From Methylobacterium hispanicum (lineage in GTDB: Bacteria; Pseudomonadota; Alphaproteobacteria; Rhizobiales; Beijerinckiaceae): a stretch of DNA of 64,000 nt. Below, piece by piece: positions 44,082 to 54,379 of this stretch. The DNA lies in NCBI RefSeq assembly GCF_022179285.1, contig NZ_BPQO01000013.1, forward strand, positions 99,092 to 163,091, given 5' to 3'. The notes under the pieces are model-generated. The model worked only from the letters and a program-made list of their open reading frames with translations, was not told the origin of the DNA and made no database searches. The position numbers were made by a program, and so were the translations under genes. Positions within the stretch are counted from its first letter, which is position 1. Each line of letters opens with the position of its first letter.

Positions 44082-44549
44082 GGGTGGGGAAGGCCGCACG
44101 ACGGCGCCGCTTCCCCTCCGTCATTCCGCGAGGCCGCGCGCGCCCTTTCCGGGCCCTTCGGGCCTGCGCGCATGAAGCGCCAGCGGAATGCGACCCGGGA
44201 CCCAGCACAAGGAGACGCGAAGCGCCCGTCCCCCGCGACGGCGCCCGAGATCGCGCCGCTGCGCGGCACTTCTCCCTCTGGGTCCCGGATCACCCTCCGC
44301 TGACGCTCCGGGCGTCCGGGAAAAGGGCGCGCCCTGTCGCAGCAAGGGCGCCCACAATATCAAGCGCGCTTTTATATCGCGCACGAGGCAATCACGAAAA
44401 ATTTGGGATGATCCGGCAATTTAGTGCTTGAAGCGGGCGCCGGATTGGCCGATACCTGCCCGGCGCCCGAAAACAGGTGCGCCATCAATGTCTTAGGGTT
44501 CCCTTAAGGTTGCCCTGGCGTGGTGAAGCGAAGTCTCAGGAGAAACACC
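44082..44549. promoter_or_regulatory. Intergenic region with extragenic palindrome and pqqA promoter
   Basis: The first 250 bases resemble an extragenic palindromic element: an 11-base pair CCGGGACCCAG (44195) and CTGGGTCCCGG (44278), with inner CAGCGGAATGCG and GGGCCCTTCGGGCCTG hairpins. The AT-rich stretch 44360-44430 (TTTTATATCGCGC, AAAAATTTGGG) is the likely pqqA promoter. No gene is supported here. Confidence 0.5.
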
Positions 44550-44639
44550 ATGAAGTGGGCTGCTCCCGTCGTTTCCGAGATCTGCGTCGGCATGGAAGTC
44601 ACCTCGTACGAGTCCGCCGAGATCGACACCTTCAACTGA
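44550..44639 (+). CDS. pqqA: PQQ precursor peptide PqqA
   Basis: The 29-residue peptide is the source of PQQ. The conserved Glu and Tyr that are cross-linked by PqqE are E16 and Y20 in MEVTSYESAE. A CAGGAGA ribosome site is eight bases upstream. It is too short for automatic calling but matches the family over its whole length. It leads the pqqA-pqqB-pqqCD-pqqE run. Confidence 0.98.
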   Translation: MKWAAPVVSEICVGMEVTSYESAEIDTFN

Positions 44640-44684
44640 GGTGTGAGCGCCGGGCCGGGGATTGCAGGCAGCGAGGGCGAGCCC

Positions 44685-45584
44685 ATGCGCGTCGTGATCC
44701 TCGGTTCGGCCGCCGGCGGCGGCCTGCCCCAGTGGAACTGCCGCTGCCCCATCTGCACGCTGGCGCGGACCGAGCCGCACCGCGTCCGCCCGCGCACCCA
44801 GTCGAGCATCGCCGTCTCCCCGAACGGAACGGACTGGCTCCTGGTGAACGCCTCGCCGGACATCCGGCAGCAGCTCTTCGACAACCCGGCGATGCACCCG
44901 CAGGCGGGCCTACGCCACTCGCCGATCAAGGCCGTGCTCCTCACCAACGGCGACGTCGATCACGTCGCCGGCCTGCTGACGCTGCGCGAGGGCCAAACCT
45001 TCACCCTCTACGGCACAGCCGGCATCCTCGATTCGGTCAACGCCAACCGCGTCTTCGACGTGATGGCCGAGGGCGTCGTCGCGCGCGAACCCATCGCGAT
45101 GGAGCGCACCTTCGCGCCGCTGCCGGGCCTCACCGTCACCCTGTTCCCGGTCCCCGGCAAGGTGCCGCTCTGGCTGGAGGACGAGACCATGGAGATCGGC
45201 GCCGAGACCGAGACCACGGTCGGCGCGATGATCGAGGCGAACGGCCGCAGGCTCGCCTACATCCCGGGCTGCGCCCGGGTCACGGACAAGCTCAAGGAGC
45301 GGATCGCCGGCGTCGACGCGCTGCTGTTCGACGGCACCGTGCTGCACGACGACGACATGATCCGCGCGGGCGTCGGCACCAAGACCGGCTGGCGCATGGG
45401 CCACGTGCCGATGCGGGGGGAGGGCGGCTCGGTGGAGGCGCTCGCCGAGGTGGCGCTCGGCCGCCGCGTCTTCGTGCACATCAACAACACCAATCCGGTG
45501 CTGGTCGAGGATTCGCCCGAGCGCGCCGCGGTCGAGGCGGCGGGCTGGACCGTCGCGCATGATGGGCTGACCCTCAGCCTCTGA
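44685..45584 (+). CDS. pqqB: PQQ biosynthesis protein PqqB
   Basis: The 299-residue protein is of the metallo-beta-lactamase fold. RVVILGSAAGGGLPQWNCRC has the paired cysteines that bind structural zinc, and LLTNGDVDHVAGLL is the modified metal motif. PqqB is proposed to hydroxylate the PqqE/F product. The ATG at 44685 gives the usual family length. It lies 45 bases after pqqA. Confidence 0.97.
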   Translation: MRVVILGSAAGGGLPQWNCRCPICTLARTEPHRVRPRTQSSIAVSPNGTDWLLVNASPDIRQQLFDNPAMHPQAGLRHSPIKAVLLTNGDVDHVAGLLTLREGQTFTLYGTAGILDSVNANRVFDVMAEGVVAREPIAMERTFAPLPGLTVTLFPVPGKVPLWLEDETMEIGAETETTVGAMIEANGRRLAYIPGCARVTDKLKERIAGVDALLFDGTVLHDDDMIRAGVGTKTGWRMGHVPMRGEGGSVEALAEVALGRRVFVHINNTNPVLVEDSPERAAVEAAGWTVAHDGLTLSL

Positions 45585-45599
45585 AGGCGAGCGGCCCAA

Positions 45600-45775
45600 G
45601 GTCAGGGTTTCGAAAGGCCTCAGGCCTTTCGCGGGTGCAGGGCAGAGCCCTGCGTTTGGCCTCACCGGCCTTGCCGGATCGGCGAGGCCAATCCCGGGGC
45701 TCCGCCCCAGACTCCGCCTGCAGCGCCCTTGGGCGCCGAAAGGGGCTCGCCCCTTCGGAATCCCCGCTACCGGGT
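45600..45775. repeat. Hairpin-rich spacer between pqqB and pqqCD
   Basis: Several short hairpins occur in a row: GCAGGGCAGAGCCCTGC, TTGGCCTCACC paired with a later GGCGAGGCCAA, GGGGCTCCGCCCC and GGGGCTCGCCCC. They look like an extragenic palindromic cluster. A separate promoter for pqqCD may follow at 45790-45870. Confidence 0.5.
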
Positions 45776-45881
45776 GGCATTCGGGTCGGGGCGGTCCTAT
45801 CTCTGATCCGACGCGCCGGTGGTGTTCAGGCACCGGCGACAGAACAATAATGCACCGCGCGAGAGGACGTCCGGAAACGCC

Positions 45882-46967
45882 ATGAACGCTGCCTTCCCCA
45901 ATCCCGGCGCAGACGAGACCCAGCGGCTCCTCAGCCCCGAGGAGCTGGAGGCGGCGCTCCGCGACATCGGCGCGCGGCGCTACCACAACCTGCACCCGTT
46001 CCACCGGCTGCTGCACGATGGCAAGTTGAGCAAGGATCAGGTCCGGGCCTGGGCGCTCAACCGCTACTACTACCAGGCGATGATCCCGGTGAAGGACGCC
46101 GCGCTGCTCGCCCGCCTGCCGGACGCGAGCCTCCGCCGGATCTGGCGCCAGCGCATCGTCGATCACGACGGCGACCACGAGGGCGACGGCGGCATCGAGC
46201 GCTGGCTGAAGCTCGCCGAGGGCGTCGGCTTCGCGCGCGACTACGTGCTCTCCACGAAGGGCATCCTCTCGGCGACCCGCTTCTCGGTCGATGCCTACGT
46301 GCACTTCGTCTCGGAGCGCAGCCTCTTGGAGGCCATCGCCTCCTCGCTGACCGAGATGTTCTCGCCGACCATCATCTCGGAGCGCGTCGCCGGGATGCTG
46401 AAGAACTACGACTTCATCACGAAGGAGACGCTGGCCTATTTCGACAAGCGCCTGACCCAGGCCCCGCGCGACGCCGACTTCGCCCTCGACTACGTCAAGC
46501 GCCACGCCACCACGCCGGAATTGCAGCGCGCCGCGATGGGCGCGCTGACCTTCAAGTGCACCGTGCTCTGGACGCAGCTCGACGCCCTGTACTTCGCCTA
46601 CGTCGCCCCCGGCATGATCCCGCCGGACGCGTGGCAACCGGGTGAGGGGCTGGTGCAGGAAACGGCACCCGTGCGGGCGCCCGGCGGCGCGGTGAAGCTC
46701 GTCGCGGGCGACGTGCCGCGCCTGCCCCGCGGCGTGCGAATGCGCTTCGATCAGGCCCGCGACAAGCACGTGCTGCTCGCCCCCGAGCGCACCTTCGACC
46801 TCGACGACAACGCGGTGGCGGTGCTTTCGCTGGTCGACGGCCAGCGCAGCGTCACGCGGATCGCCGAGCAGCTGGCCGAGACCTACGCGGCCGACGCGAA
46901 GGTCATCGAGACCGACATCCTCGTCATGCTGAACGACCTGGCCGAGAAGCGAGTCCTGGAACGATGA
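45882..46967 (+). CDS. pqqCD: Fused PqqC-PqqD protein
   Basis: The 361-residue protein joins two pathway proteins. Residues ~20-245 are PqqC, the cofactorless oxidase that makes the final ring closure ([49 protein letters not shown]). Residues ~275-361 are PqqD, the chaperone that presents PqqA to PqqE ([32 protein letters not shown]). The linker is Pro/Ala/Val rich. This fusion is known in Methylobacterium. pqqE overlaps by four bases. Confidence 0.97.
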   Translation: MNAAFPNPGADETQRLLSPEELEAALRDIGARRYHNLHPFHRLLHDGKLSKDQVRAWALNRYYYQAMIPVKDAALLARLPDASLRRIWRQRIVDHDGDHEGDGGIERWLKLAEGVGFARDYVLSTKGILSATRFSVDAYVHFVSERSLLEAIASSLTEMFSPTIISERVAGMLKNYDFITKETLAYFDKRLTQAPRDADFALDYVKRHATTPELQRAAMGALTFKCTVLWTQLDALYFAYVAPGMIPPDAWQPGEGLVQETAPVRAPGGAVKLVAGDVPRLPRGVRMRFDQARDKHVLLAPERTFDLDDNAVAVLSLVDGQRSVTRIAEQLAETYAADAKVIETDILVMLNDLAEKRVLER

Positions 46968-48109
46968 ACGCCGTCACGCCGCAGCGGACGGCCGCCCCGG
47001 CCCCCGTCGGGCTGCTGGCGGAACTGACGCACCGCTGCCCCCTGCGCTGCCCCTACTGCTCGAACCCGCTGGAACTCGACCGGCGCTCGCGCGAGCTCGA
47101 CACGCAGACCTGGCAGCGGGTGCTGACCGAGGCTGCGGCGCTCGGCGTGCTGCACGTCCACCTCTCGGGCGGCGAGCCGACCGCGCGGCAGGACATCGTC
47201 GAGATCACGCAGACCTGCGCCAAGCTCGGGCTGTACTCGAACCTGATCACCTCGGGCGTCGGGGGCGCGCTGGACAAGCTCCAGGCCCTCTACGACGTCG
47301 GCCTCGACCACGTGCAGCTCTCGGTGCAGGGTGTGGACGCGGCAAACGCCGAGAAGATCGGCGGCCTGAAGAACGCCCAGCCGCAGAAGATGGTGTTTGC
47401 CGAGAAGGTGGTCGCGCTCGGCCTGCCGCTGACGCTGAACTCGGTGATCCACCGCGGCAACATCCACGAGGTCGAGGGCTTCATCGACCTCGCCGTGAAG
47501 ATGGGCGCCAAGCGGCTGGAGGTGGCCCACACCCAGTATTACGGCTGGGCCTACGTCAACCGAGCGGCGCTGATGCCGAACAAGGCCCAGGTGGACCAGT
47601 CGATCCGCATCGTCGAGGCGGCGCGGGAACGCCTGAAGGGCCAGCTCGTCATCGACCTCGTGGTGCCGGACTACTACGCGAAGTACCCGAAGGCCTGCGC
47701 GGGCGGCTGGGGCCGCAAGCTGATGAACGTGACGCCCCAGGGCAAGGTGCTGCCCTGCCACGCCGCCGAGACGATCCCGAACCTGGAGTTCTGGTACGTC
47801 ACCGACCATTCGCTCGCCGAGATCTGGGCGGATTCCCCGGCCTTCACGGCCTACCGGGGCACCGACTGGATGCAGGAGCCCTGCCGCTCCTGCGACCGGC
47901 GCGAGAAGGATTGGGGCGGCTGCCGCTGCCAGGCGCTGGCGCTGGCCGGCGACGCGGCGGCCACCGACCCGGCCTGCTCGCTCTCGCCGCTCCACGCCAA
48001 GGTGCGGGCGCTCGCGGTCGAGGAGGCCGCCGAGAACCCGCCCGACTACGTCTACCGGACGATCGGCAGCAACGTCCGCTCACCGCTCAAGGAGGAAGCC
48101 CCGCTGTGA
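46964..48109 (+). CDS. pqqE: Radical SAM protein PqqE
   Basis: The 381-residue enzyme has the radical SAM triad C25, C29 and C32 ([10 protein letters not shown]), [11 protein letters not shown], and a SPASM domain with further cluster cysteines ([32 protein letters not shown]). It makes the Glu-Tyr carbon-carbon bond in PqqA. It overlaps pqqCD by ATGA and its stop overlaps the next start, so the three are coupled. Confidence 0.97.
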   Translation: MNAVTPQRTAAPAPVGLLAELTHRCPLRCPYCSNPLELDRRSRELDTQTWQRVLTEAAALGVLHVHLSGGEPTARQDIVEITQTCAKLGLYSNLITSGVGGALDKLQALYDVGLDHVQLSVQGVDAANAEKIGGLKNAQPQKMVFAEKVVALGLPLTLNSVIHRGNIHEVEGFIDLAVKMGAKRLEVAHTQYYGWAYVNRAALMPNKAQVDQSIRIVEAARERLKGQLVIDLVVPDYYAKYPKACAGGWGRKLMNVTPQGKVLPCHAAETIPNLEFWYVTDHSLAEIWADSPAFTAYRGTDWMQEPCRSCDRREKDWGGCRCQALALAGDAAATDPACSLSPLHAKVRALAVEEAAENPPDYVYRTIGSNVRSPLKEEAPL

Positions 48110-48816
48110 CGCGTCTCGCGATTTCGGTCCTGGCTCTCGCGCTCGCCGCGGCCCCGGCTTCTGCCGAGGACGCTCCGGCGCCCACACAGGTGAACGCGGC
48201 CGCGCCGCCCAGTGCCGCCGACCTGCTCTTCGAGCAGCCGCAGATGAAGAACGTGGGCCCGGGCTCGACCCTCACCTACGATTACCTGCGCCGCTCCGGG
48301 ATCAGCAAGGGGCCGTTCGGGCCGCCGCTCAACGACACGATCACCTTCCGGGTCGAGGCGGCCAACGATCAGAAGGACGCCGCCGCCCGCAACATCCGCG
48401 TCGAGATGTTCTCCGGCATGAACCGCGTTCCCGCCGGCCCGTTCGAGGACATGCCGGGCAATCCGGTGATCTCGCTGTTCCTCGAGAACCACCTGCGCGG
48501 CCTCGCCAAGGTGCTGGAGGCCAACCCGCGCTACCTGAAGAACGCCATCCGCAAGGGCCTGCGCGACCGGGCCACGGTGACGGCCACCAAGGTCACGGTG
48601 GGCGGGCGCGAGGTCGATGCCTGGCGCGTCGAGACCAAGCCCTTCGAGGGCGATGCGATGACCGAGCGCATGCGCGGCATGGCCAACATGACCTACACCT
48701 TCGTCACGGCCCCGAGCGTTCCCGGCGAGATCGTCTCGATCGAGGCGCAGTCGAAGACGCCCGAGGGCGGCGAGCTGCTGGAAGAGAAGCTGAGCTATGA
48801 TCAGAAGGCGGGTTGA
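48106..48816 (+). CDS. Periplasmic protein of unknown function coupled to pqqE
   Basis: The GTG at 48106 lies in GTGA, overlapping the pqqE stop, and is preceded by AAGGAGGAAG. The 236-residue product has a signal peptide ([17 protein letters not shown]) and a beta-rich domain ([59 protein letters not shown]) whose alternation recalls LolA-like or similar barrel folds. No family is named. Position suggests a role with PQQ or a PQQ-enzyme. Confidence 0.75.
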   Translation: MTRLAISVLALALAAAPASAEDAPAPTQVNAAAPPSAADLLFEQPQMKNVGPGSTLTYDYLRRSGISKGPFGPPLNDTITFRVEAANDQKDAAARNIRVEMFSGMNRVPAGPFEDMPGNPVISLFLENHLRGLAKVLEANPRYLKNAIRKGLRDRATVTATKVTVGGREVDAWRVETKPFEGDAMTERMRGMANMTYTFVTAPSVPGEIVSIEAQSKTPEGGELLEEKLSYDQKAG

Positions 48817-49156
48817 GGGCGCGGCCCTCGCGGTGCTGGCGCTGGCGGGGCTCACCCTCGCGGCGCGCGCCGAGGAGAACGACTATCCGACCGACGCGCG
48901 CGTCGACTACGTCTTTGCCTGCATGGCGGCCAACGGCCAGACCCGCGAGAACATGCAGAAATGCGCGTGCTCGCTCGACCAGCTCGCCGCGATCCTGCCC
49001 TACGACAAGTACGTGCAGGCGAGCACGATCCTGTCGATGCGCCAGGGCATCGGCCAGCGCTCGAACGAGTTCCGCTCCACCAAGGTCTTCGACGACAAGG
49101 TGGCGGACCTGCGCCGGGCCCAGGCCGAGGCGGAGATCCGCTGCTACCGGGGCTGA
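48797..49156 (+). CDS. Small secreted cysteine-containing protein coupled to the previous gene
   Basis: The 119-residue protein begins [20 protein letters not shown], a signal peptide, and overlaps the gene before by 20 bases. The mature part has three cysteines in FACMAANGQTRENMQKCACS and one near the end (EIRCYRG). The helical pattern VDYVFACM and LDQLAAILPYDKYVQ is familiar from small proteins seen beside PQQ dehydrogenase genes, but no function is established. It ends the pqq run. Confidence 0.75.
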   Translation: MIRRRVEGAALAVLALAGLTLAARAEENDYPTDARVDYVFACMAANGQTRENMQKCACSLDQLAAILPYDKYVQASTILSMRQGIGQRSNEFRSTKVFDDKVADLRRAQAEAEIRCYRG

Positions 49157-49193
49157 GGCCTTCTCGGCCGCGGGCCTTCGCCCCGTGGCCGGC

Positions 49194-49784
49194 TCAGCGC
49201 GGCCTCTCCAACTGCCACGTCAGGTGGGCGCGCACCGTGGGCCATTCGGGCGCCGTGACGCTGTAGACGCAGGTGTCGCGCAACGAGCCGTCCGCCAGGC
49301 GCTGGTGATGGCGCAGGATGCCGTCGAGCCGGGCCCCCAGGCGCTCGATGGCGCGCCGGCTCGCGTGGTTCATCACATGCGTGCGGAACTCGACGGCGAG
49401 GCAGCCGAGGCCGTCGAAGGCGTGCGCCAGCAGCAGGCGCTTGGCCTCGGTGTTGAGCGGCGTGCGCTGGACGCGGGCGGCGTACCACGTCGAGCCGATC
49501 TCCAGGCGCGGCCCGGCGGGCTCGATGTTCATGTAGGTGGTCATGCCGACCGGCCGGCCCCCGGGGCCGTCCAGCACCGTGAAGGGGAGCATGGAGCCCG
49601 CCGCCTGCAGGCCGAGGCGACGGTCGATCTCGGCCGCCATCCGCTCCGGCGCGGGCACGGCCGTGTACCAGAGCCGCCAGACCTCGCCGTCCCGCACCGC
49701 CTCGGCGAGGGCGTCGGCGTGCGCGGGCGACAGCGGGACGAGTTCGACATGCCGCCCGGACAGGGTGACGGGACCGATGGCCAT
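49194..49784 (-). CDS. GNAT family N-acetyltransferase
   Basis: The 196-residue protein resembles RimJ/RimL-type GNAT enzymes: LSGRHVELVPLSPAHADAL, VGMTTYMNIEPAGPRLEIGS, WYAARVQRTPLNTEAKRLLL and FRTHVMNHASRRAIERLGAR, the last being the acetyl-CoA part. The ATG at 49784 is chosen since GTGAGG lies upstream; an ATG six codons earlier is possible. The substrate is unknown. Confidence 0.85.
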   Translation of the reverse strand: MAIGPVTLSGRHVELVPLSPAHADALAEAVRDGEVWRLWYTAVPAPERMAAEIDRRLGLQAAGSMLPFTVLDGPGGRPVGMTTYMNIEPAGPRLEIGSTWYAARVQRTPLNTEAKRLLLAHAFDGLGCLAVEFRTHVMNHASRRAIERLGARLDGILRHHQRLADGSLRDTCVYSVTAPEWPTVRAHLTWQLERPR

Positions 49785-49935
49785 CGCGGCGACCTCACGC
49801 ATGCCCGGTATCGGCATCGGCCGGCACCATGTCACAGGCGGTCCCGGGCGCCTACCGGCATCGACGGACATCCGGCCGATCCCGCAGCGAAACCCGGGCA
49901 CCGGCGTTGACGGACGATCCGGTCCGGAGCCCCCG

Positions 49936-50142
49936 ATGTCCCGCCGCCTGCTCGCCCTCGCGCTCGCCGTCCTTCCCCTCGCAATAGCCGAGGCCGCGCC
50001 GCGCGACCGGGGCGACACCCGTTTCAAGCAGAGCTATTGCCGGCCGCCGCTGAAATACGCGGCCGGCGCCTGCGTCGGCCGCTGCCCGGCGGGCTTTACG
50101 GATACCGGCAGGGTCTGCCGCTTCCGCACCATGAACCGCTGA
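49936..50142 (+). CDS. Small secreted cysteine-rich protein
   Basis: The 68-residue protein has a signal peptide (RLLALALAVLPLAIAEAA) and four cysteines in FKQSYCRPPLKYAAGACVGR, CPAGFTDTGRVCRFR. These are likely to form two disulfides in the periplasm. A CGGAG site precedes the ATG. No family is recognised. Confidence 0.65.
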   Translation: MSRRLLALALAVLPLAIAEAAPRDRGDTRFKQSYCRPPLKYAAGACVGRCPAGFTDTGRVCRFRTMNR

Positions 50143-50222
50143 ACCGATCCTGTTGCGCGCGGGCGGAGCCTCTGACAAACCCGGGCTCCCGTCAGCCGGG
50201 ACTCGAGCCAGGACCTGCCCGC

Positions 50223-51065
50223 GTGAGCCAGACGCAATCCGCCCTCGCCCGCCTGCTGCCCGGCCTCGGGCGGCGCACGCTGGTGATGGGCATCCTCAAC
50301 GTCACCCCGGATTCCTTCTCGGACGGCGGCCTGTTCCAGGGCGAGGCGGCGGCCCGCGGGCAGGCCGAGAGGCTGGTCGGGGAGGGCGCCGCGATCCTCG
50401 ACATCGGCGGCGAGTCGACGAGGCCTGGCCACACGCCGGTGCCCGCCGCGGAGGAGCAGGCCCGCGTCCTGCCGGTGATCCGGGCGCTGGCGCCGGGGCT
50501 CAGCGTGCCGATCTCGATCGACACCTACAAGGCCTCGACCGCCAAGGCCGCGCTGGAGGCGGGCGCCACGATCGTCAACGACGTCTGGGGCCTGCAGCGC
50601 GAGCCCGACATCGCCCGGGTCGCGGCCGAGCACGGCGCGCCCGTGATCGTGATGCACAACCGCGAGACGATCGACCCGGCGATCGACATCGTCGCCGACA
50701 TGCTGCGCTTCTTCGAGCGCTCGCTCGGCATCGCGCGGGCCGCCGGCATCCTGGAGGCCGACATCGTGCTCGACCCCGGCATCGGCTTCGGCAAGAGCTG
50801 GGAGCAGCACCTCGAATCCCTGCGCCGGCTGCCCGAGATCCGGGCGCTGGGCTTCCCGCTGCTGGTCGGCGTCTCGCGCAAATCCCTGCTCGGGCGCCTG
50901 CACGACCGCGAGACCCGGCCCGCCGACCGGCTGCACGGCTCGCTCGCGGCCCACGCGCTGGCAGCGACCCTCGGGGCCGACATCGTCCGGGTGCACGACG
51001 TCGCCGCCCACGTCGACGCGATGCGCGTGGTCGACGCGGTGATGCGGCCGGAGACGCGCGCGTGA
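50223..51065 (+). CDS. folP: Dihydropteroate synthase
   Basis: The 280-residue TIM-barrel enzyme has LVMGILNVTPDSFSDGG and DIGGESTRPGHTPV, the two pterin and pyrophosphate loops, and VSIDTYKAST-like and VGVSRKSLLG motifs. It joins p-aminobenzoate with the pterin pyrophosphate. GTG is used as start. It overlaps folB by GTGA, so the three folate genes are translationally linked. Confidence 0.97.
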   Translation: MSQTQSALARLLPGLGRRTLVMGILNVTPDSFSDGGLFQGEAAARGQAERLVGEGAAILDIGGESTRPGHTPVPAAEEQARVLPVIRALAPGLSVPISIDTYKASTAKAALEAGATIVNDVWGLQREPDIARVAAEHGAPVIVMHNRETIDPAIDIVADMLRFFERSLGIARAAGILEADIVLDPGIGFGKSWEQHLESLRRLPEIRALGFPLLVGVSRKSLLGRLHDRETRPADRLHGSLAAHALAATLGADIVRVHDVAAHVDAMRVVDAVMRPETRA

Positions 51066-51436
51066 GCGATCATATCCGGGTGAGCCGGATCGCCGTCTAC
51101 GGCCGCCACGGGGTGCTGCCCGAGGAGGCGCGGCTCGGCCAGCGCTTCTACATCTCGCTGGACGTTGAACTCGACCTCGCCGCGGCGGGCCGGAGCGACG
51201 ACGTCGCCGAGACCGTGAGCTACGCCGACCTCACGGCGATCGTCGTCGCGGTCGCGACCGAGCGGCGCTTCGCTCTGATCGAGGCACTCGCCGAGACGGT
51301 CGCCGCCGAGATCCTGGCGGGCTTCCCGCGGATCCGGGCGATCACGGTGGCGGTCGACAAGCCGAGCGCGCCGGTGCCGGCGATCCTCGACAGCGTCGGC
51401 GTCTCGATCACCCGCCAGCGGGAGACGCGCCCGTGA
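51062..51436 (+). CDS. folB: Dihydroneopterin aldolase
   Basis: The 124-residue protein has IRVSRIAVYGRHGVLPEEAR, FYISLDVELDLA, DVAETVSYADL and the lysine in VAVDKPSAPVPAI, the FolB signature. It makes 6-hydroxymethyl dihydropterin. Its GTG overlaps the folP stop and its stop overlaps the folK start. Confidence 0.95.
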   Translation: MSDHIRVSRIAVYGRHGVLPEEARLGQRFYISLDVELDLAAAGRSDDVAETVSYADLTAIVVAVATERRFALIEALAETVAAEILAGFPRIRAITVAVDKPSAPVPAILDSVGVSITRQRETRP

Positions 51437-51915
51437 CGCAGGCCTATCTGGGGATCGGCAGCAATATCGGCGACAAGGCCGCGATGCTCGACGCCGCTGT
51501 GGCGGGCCTCGACGCACGCCCCGGCATCCGCGTCACCGCGCGCTCGGCCGATTACCGCACGCCCCCCTGGGGCGACACCGACCAGGACTGGTTCCTCAAC
51601 GGGGCGCTCGGAGTCGAGACCGACCTCGACCCGCACGCGCTCCTCGACGCCTGCCTCGACGTCGAGCGCGCGCTCGGCCGGGTGCGCGAGCGCCGCTGGG
51701 GCCCGCGGGTGATCGACATCGACGTGCTCTCCTACGAAGGGGCGACGGTGGCGGACGAGCGCCTGATCCTGCCGCACCGCTTCGTCCGCGAGCGCGCCTT
51801 CGTGCTGGTGCCGCTCGCCGAGATCGCCCCCGACCTCGTCATCGGCGGCGAGAGCGTGACGGCGGCCCTGGCCAAGCTCGACCGCGGCGGCATCGAGCCG
51901 GTGCCGCGCGCCTGA
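51433..51915 (+). CDS. folK: 6-hydroxymethyl-7,8-dihydropterin pyrophosphokinase
   Basis: The 160-residue protein has YLGIGSNIGDKAAMLDAAV, DWFLNGALGVET and RWGPRVIDIDVLSYEG, with the metal-binding D-x-D pair in IDID. It supplies the pterin pyrophosphate used by FolP. It uses GTG and overlaps folB by four bases. Confidence 0.96.
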   Translation: MTQAYLGIGSNIGDKAAMLDAAVAGLDARPGIRVTARSADYRTPPWGDTDQDWFLNGALGVETDLDPHALLDACLDVERALGRVRERRWGPRVIDIDVLSYEGATVADERLILPHRFVRERAFVLVPLAEIAPDLVIGGESVTAALAKLDRGGIEPVPRA

Positions 51916-51978
51916 GGACCGTCTCGCCCGCGTCGCGGGATGGCGCTATCCTGCCGGCTCCGAGCGGAGGGGGCAGGC

Positions 51979-52155
51979 ATGAGCGAGAGCGACAACACCT
52001 TCAAGCGGGCGCCCAAGCGCAAGCCGCTGAAGGGCAAGTCTGTGGCGGTGTCGCCGGAGATGCGGCAGGCCTACGCCGACCTGATCAAGGAGCGCGAGAG
52101 CAAGCAGGAGACCTACGGGCGCCACCTGCCGCAGGAGGAGCCGCGGCGGCGCTGA
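51979..52155 (+). CDS. Small hydrophilic hypothetical protein
   Basis: The 58-residue frame is highly charged (NTFKRAPKRKPLKGKSVAVS, YADLIKERESKQETYGRHLP). GGAGGGGG lies nine bases before the ATG. It ends five bases before the convergent PhnA-like gene. No family is recognised. Confidence 0.55.
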   Translation: MSESDNTFKRAPKRKPLKGKSVAVSPEMRQAYADLIKERESKQETYGRHLPQEEPRRR

Positions 52156-52160
52156 CGCAC

Positions 52161-52460
52161 TCAGCGCTTGCGCACGAACTCGGTGCGCAGGACGAGGCCC
52201 TTGATCGTCTCGTGGCGGCAGTCGATCTCCGCGGGGTCGTCGGTCAGGCGGATCGCGCGGATCACCGTGCCCTGCTTCAGGGTCTGGCCGGCGCCCTTGA
52301 CCTTGAGGTCCTTGATCAGCGTGACGGCGTCCCCGTCGGCGAGCAGGTTGCCGGAGGCGTCGCGAACCTCCGGGCGCGCGGGGGCCTGCGCTACCGCGCT
52401 GGGCGGGCGCCACTCGCCGGTCGCCTCGTCGTACACGTAAGCGTCGTCGTCGCCAGCCAA
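52161..52460 (-). CDS. PhnA/YjdM C-terminal domain protein lacking the zinc ribbon
   Basis: The 99-residue protein matches the PhnA/YjdM C-terminal domain: RDASGNLLADGDAVTLIKDL, KVKGAGQTLKQGT and IDCRHETIKGLVLRTEFVRK. The usual N-terminal zinc ribbon with four cysteines is replaced by DDDAYVYDEATGEWRPP without cysteines. The family is linked to phosphonate genes by name only; its role is unknown. Confidence 0.85.
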   Translation of the reverse strand: MAGDDDAYVYDEATGEWRPPSAVAQAPARPEVRDASGNLLADGDAVTLIKDLKVKGAGQTLKQGTVIRAIRLTDDPAEIDCRHETIKGLVLRTEFVRKR

Positions 52461-52566
52461 GCTCAGGTTCCTCGCAGGATGCGCGCTCTTGTCGCGCTCC
52501 GGCCGGGCGAAGGCAAGGGGGCGAAGCGCACGGCCGGTCCTGCCGCTGAGGGGCCCATGACGCGGA

Positions 52567-52598
52567 AAGGCCCCCGTCCCGGGCGGGACGAGGGCCTT
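52567..52598 (-). terminator. Terminator after ccr
   Basis: AAGGCCC/GGGCCTT outer stem and GTCCC/GGGAC inner stem with a GGGC loop, 26 bases beyond the ccr stop, followed on the minus strand by a short T run. Confidence 0.75.
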
Positions 52599-52623
52599 CG
52601 TCGTCAGGTTCGGCAGCCTGCTC

Positions 52624-53907
<1,284 letters not shown>

Positions 53908-54379
53908 GGTCGTTCTCCTCGTCGGTCCGGCGCGGTTCCTCTCGCAAAGGGCCGCGCTCTCGCTCTCCTGCGCTATAGCTGCGATGCGGTAAGCCTCCAA
54001 GTGGGCCGAAAGGCCAACACGGCAGGATAGAACCGATTTTCGGGGCCCGCCCCCTGCGCGGGCCGGGCGGAATCAAATCCAATTTGCGGTGCACTGCAGA
54101 ATTATTCCGCTGTCCGCCGCTATTCGGACGCCGCCACCCGCGATCCGACGGCCCGCGCGGCACCGAAATCTTGGTAGACCTTATACCAACCGACGATCAT
54201 CCGCCGCACCCGGGCGGAGCGGGCGCATAGGACCAATGTTGAAGAAAACGCGCGGGACCGGGCAAGGAAAGTCGATTCCGTCCCGGCGGAATCCGCTCTA
54301 GGTTACGGCCCAAAGATGCGTCGGCCCCCGCCCGCGGGCGGGGTTTTGCCCGCGCGACCAAGATCGGGAGCGGACGAGA
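53908..54379. promoter_or_regulatory. Divergent ccr-ecm promoter region
   Basis: This 472-base spacer contains no gene. TTGGTA and TACCAA form an inverted repeat at 54171-54176 and 54184-54189 in AT-rich DNA, and GGGCCCGCCCC with a later GGGCC make a hairpin near 54044. One of these may bind a regulator coordinating both genes. Confidence 0.5.
54326..54347 (+). promoter_or_regulatory. GC palindrome followed by Ts in the ecm leader
   Basis: CCCCGCCCG and CGGGCGGGG are directly adjacent and form a perfect palindrome followed by TTTT, 32 bases upstream of the ecm ATG. It looks like a terminator, so it may be an attenuator or an end of a short leader RNA. Function is inferred. Confidence 0.5.

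Noticed and set aside
53908..54379. Cobalamin riboswitch upstream of the B12-dependent mutase
   Set aside because: The B12-box consensus was not seen in the leader; only GC palindromes are present.
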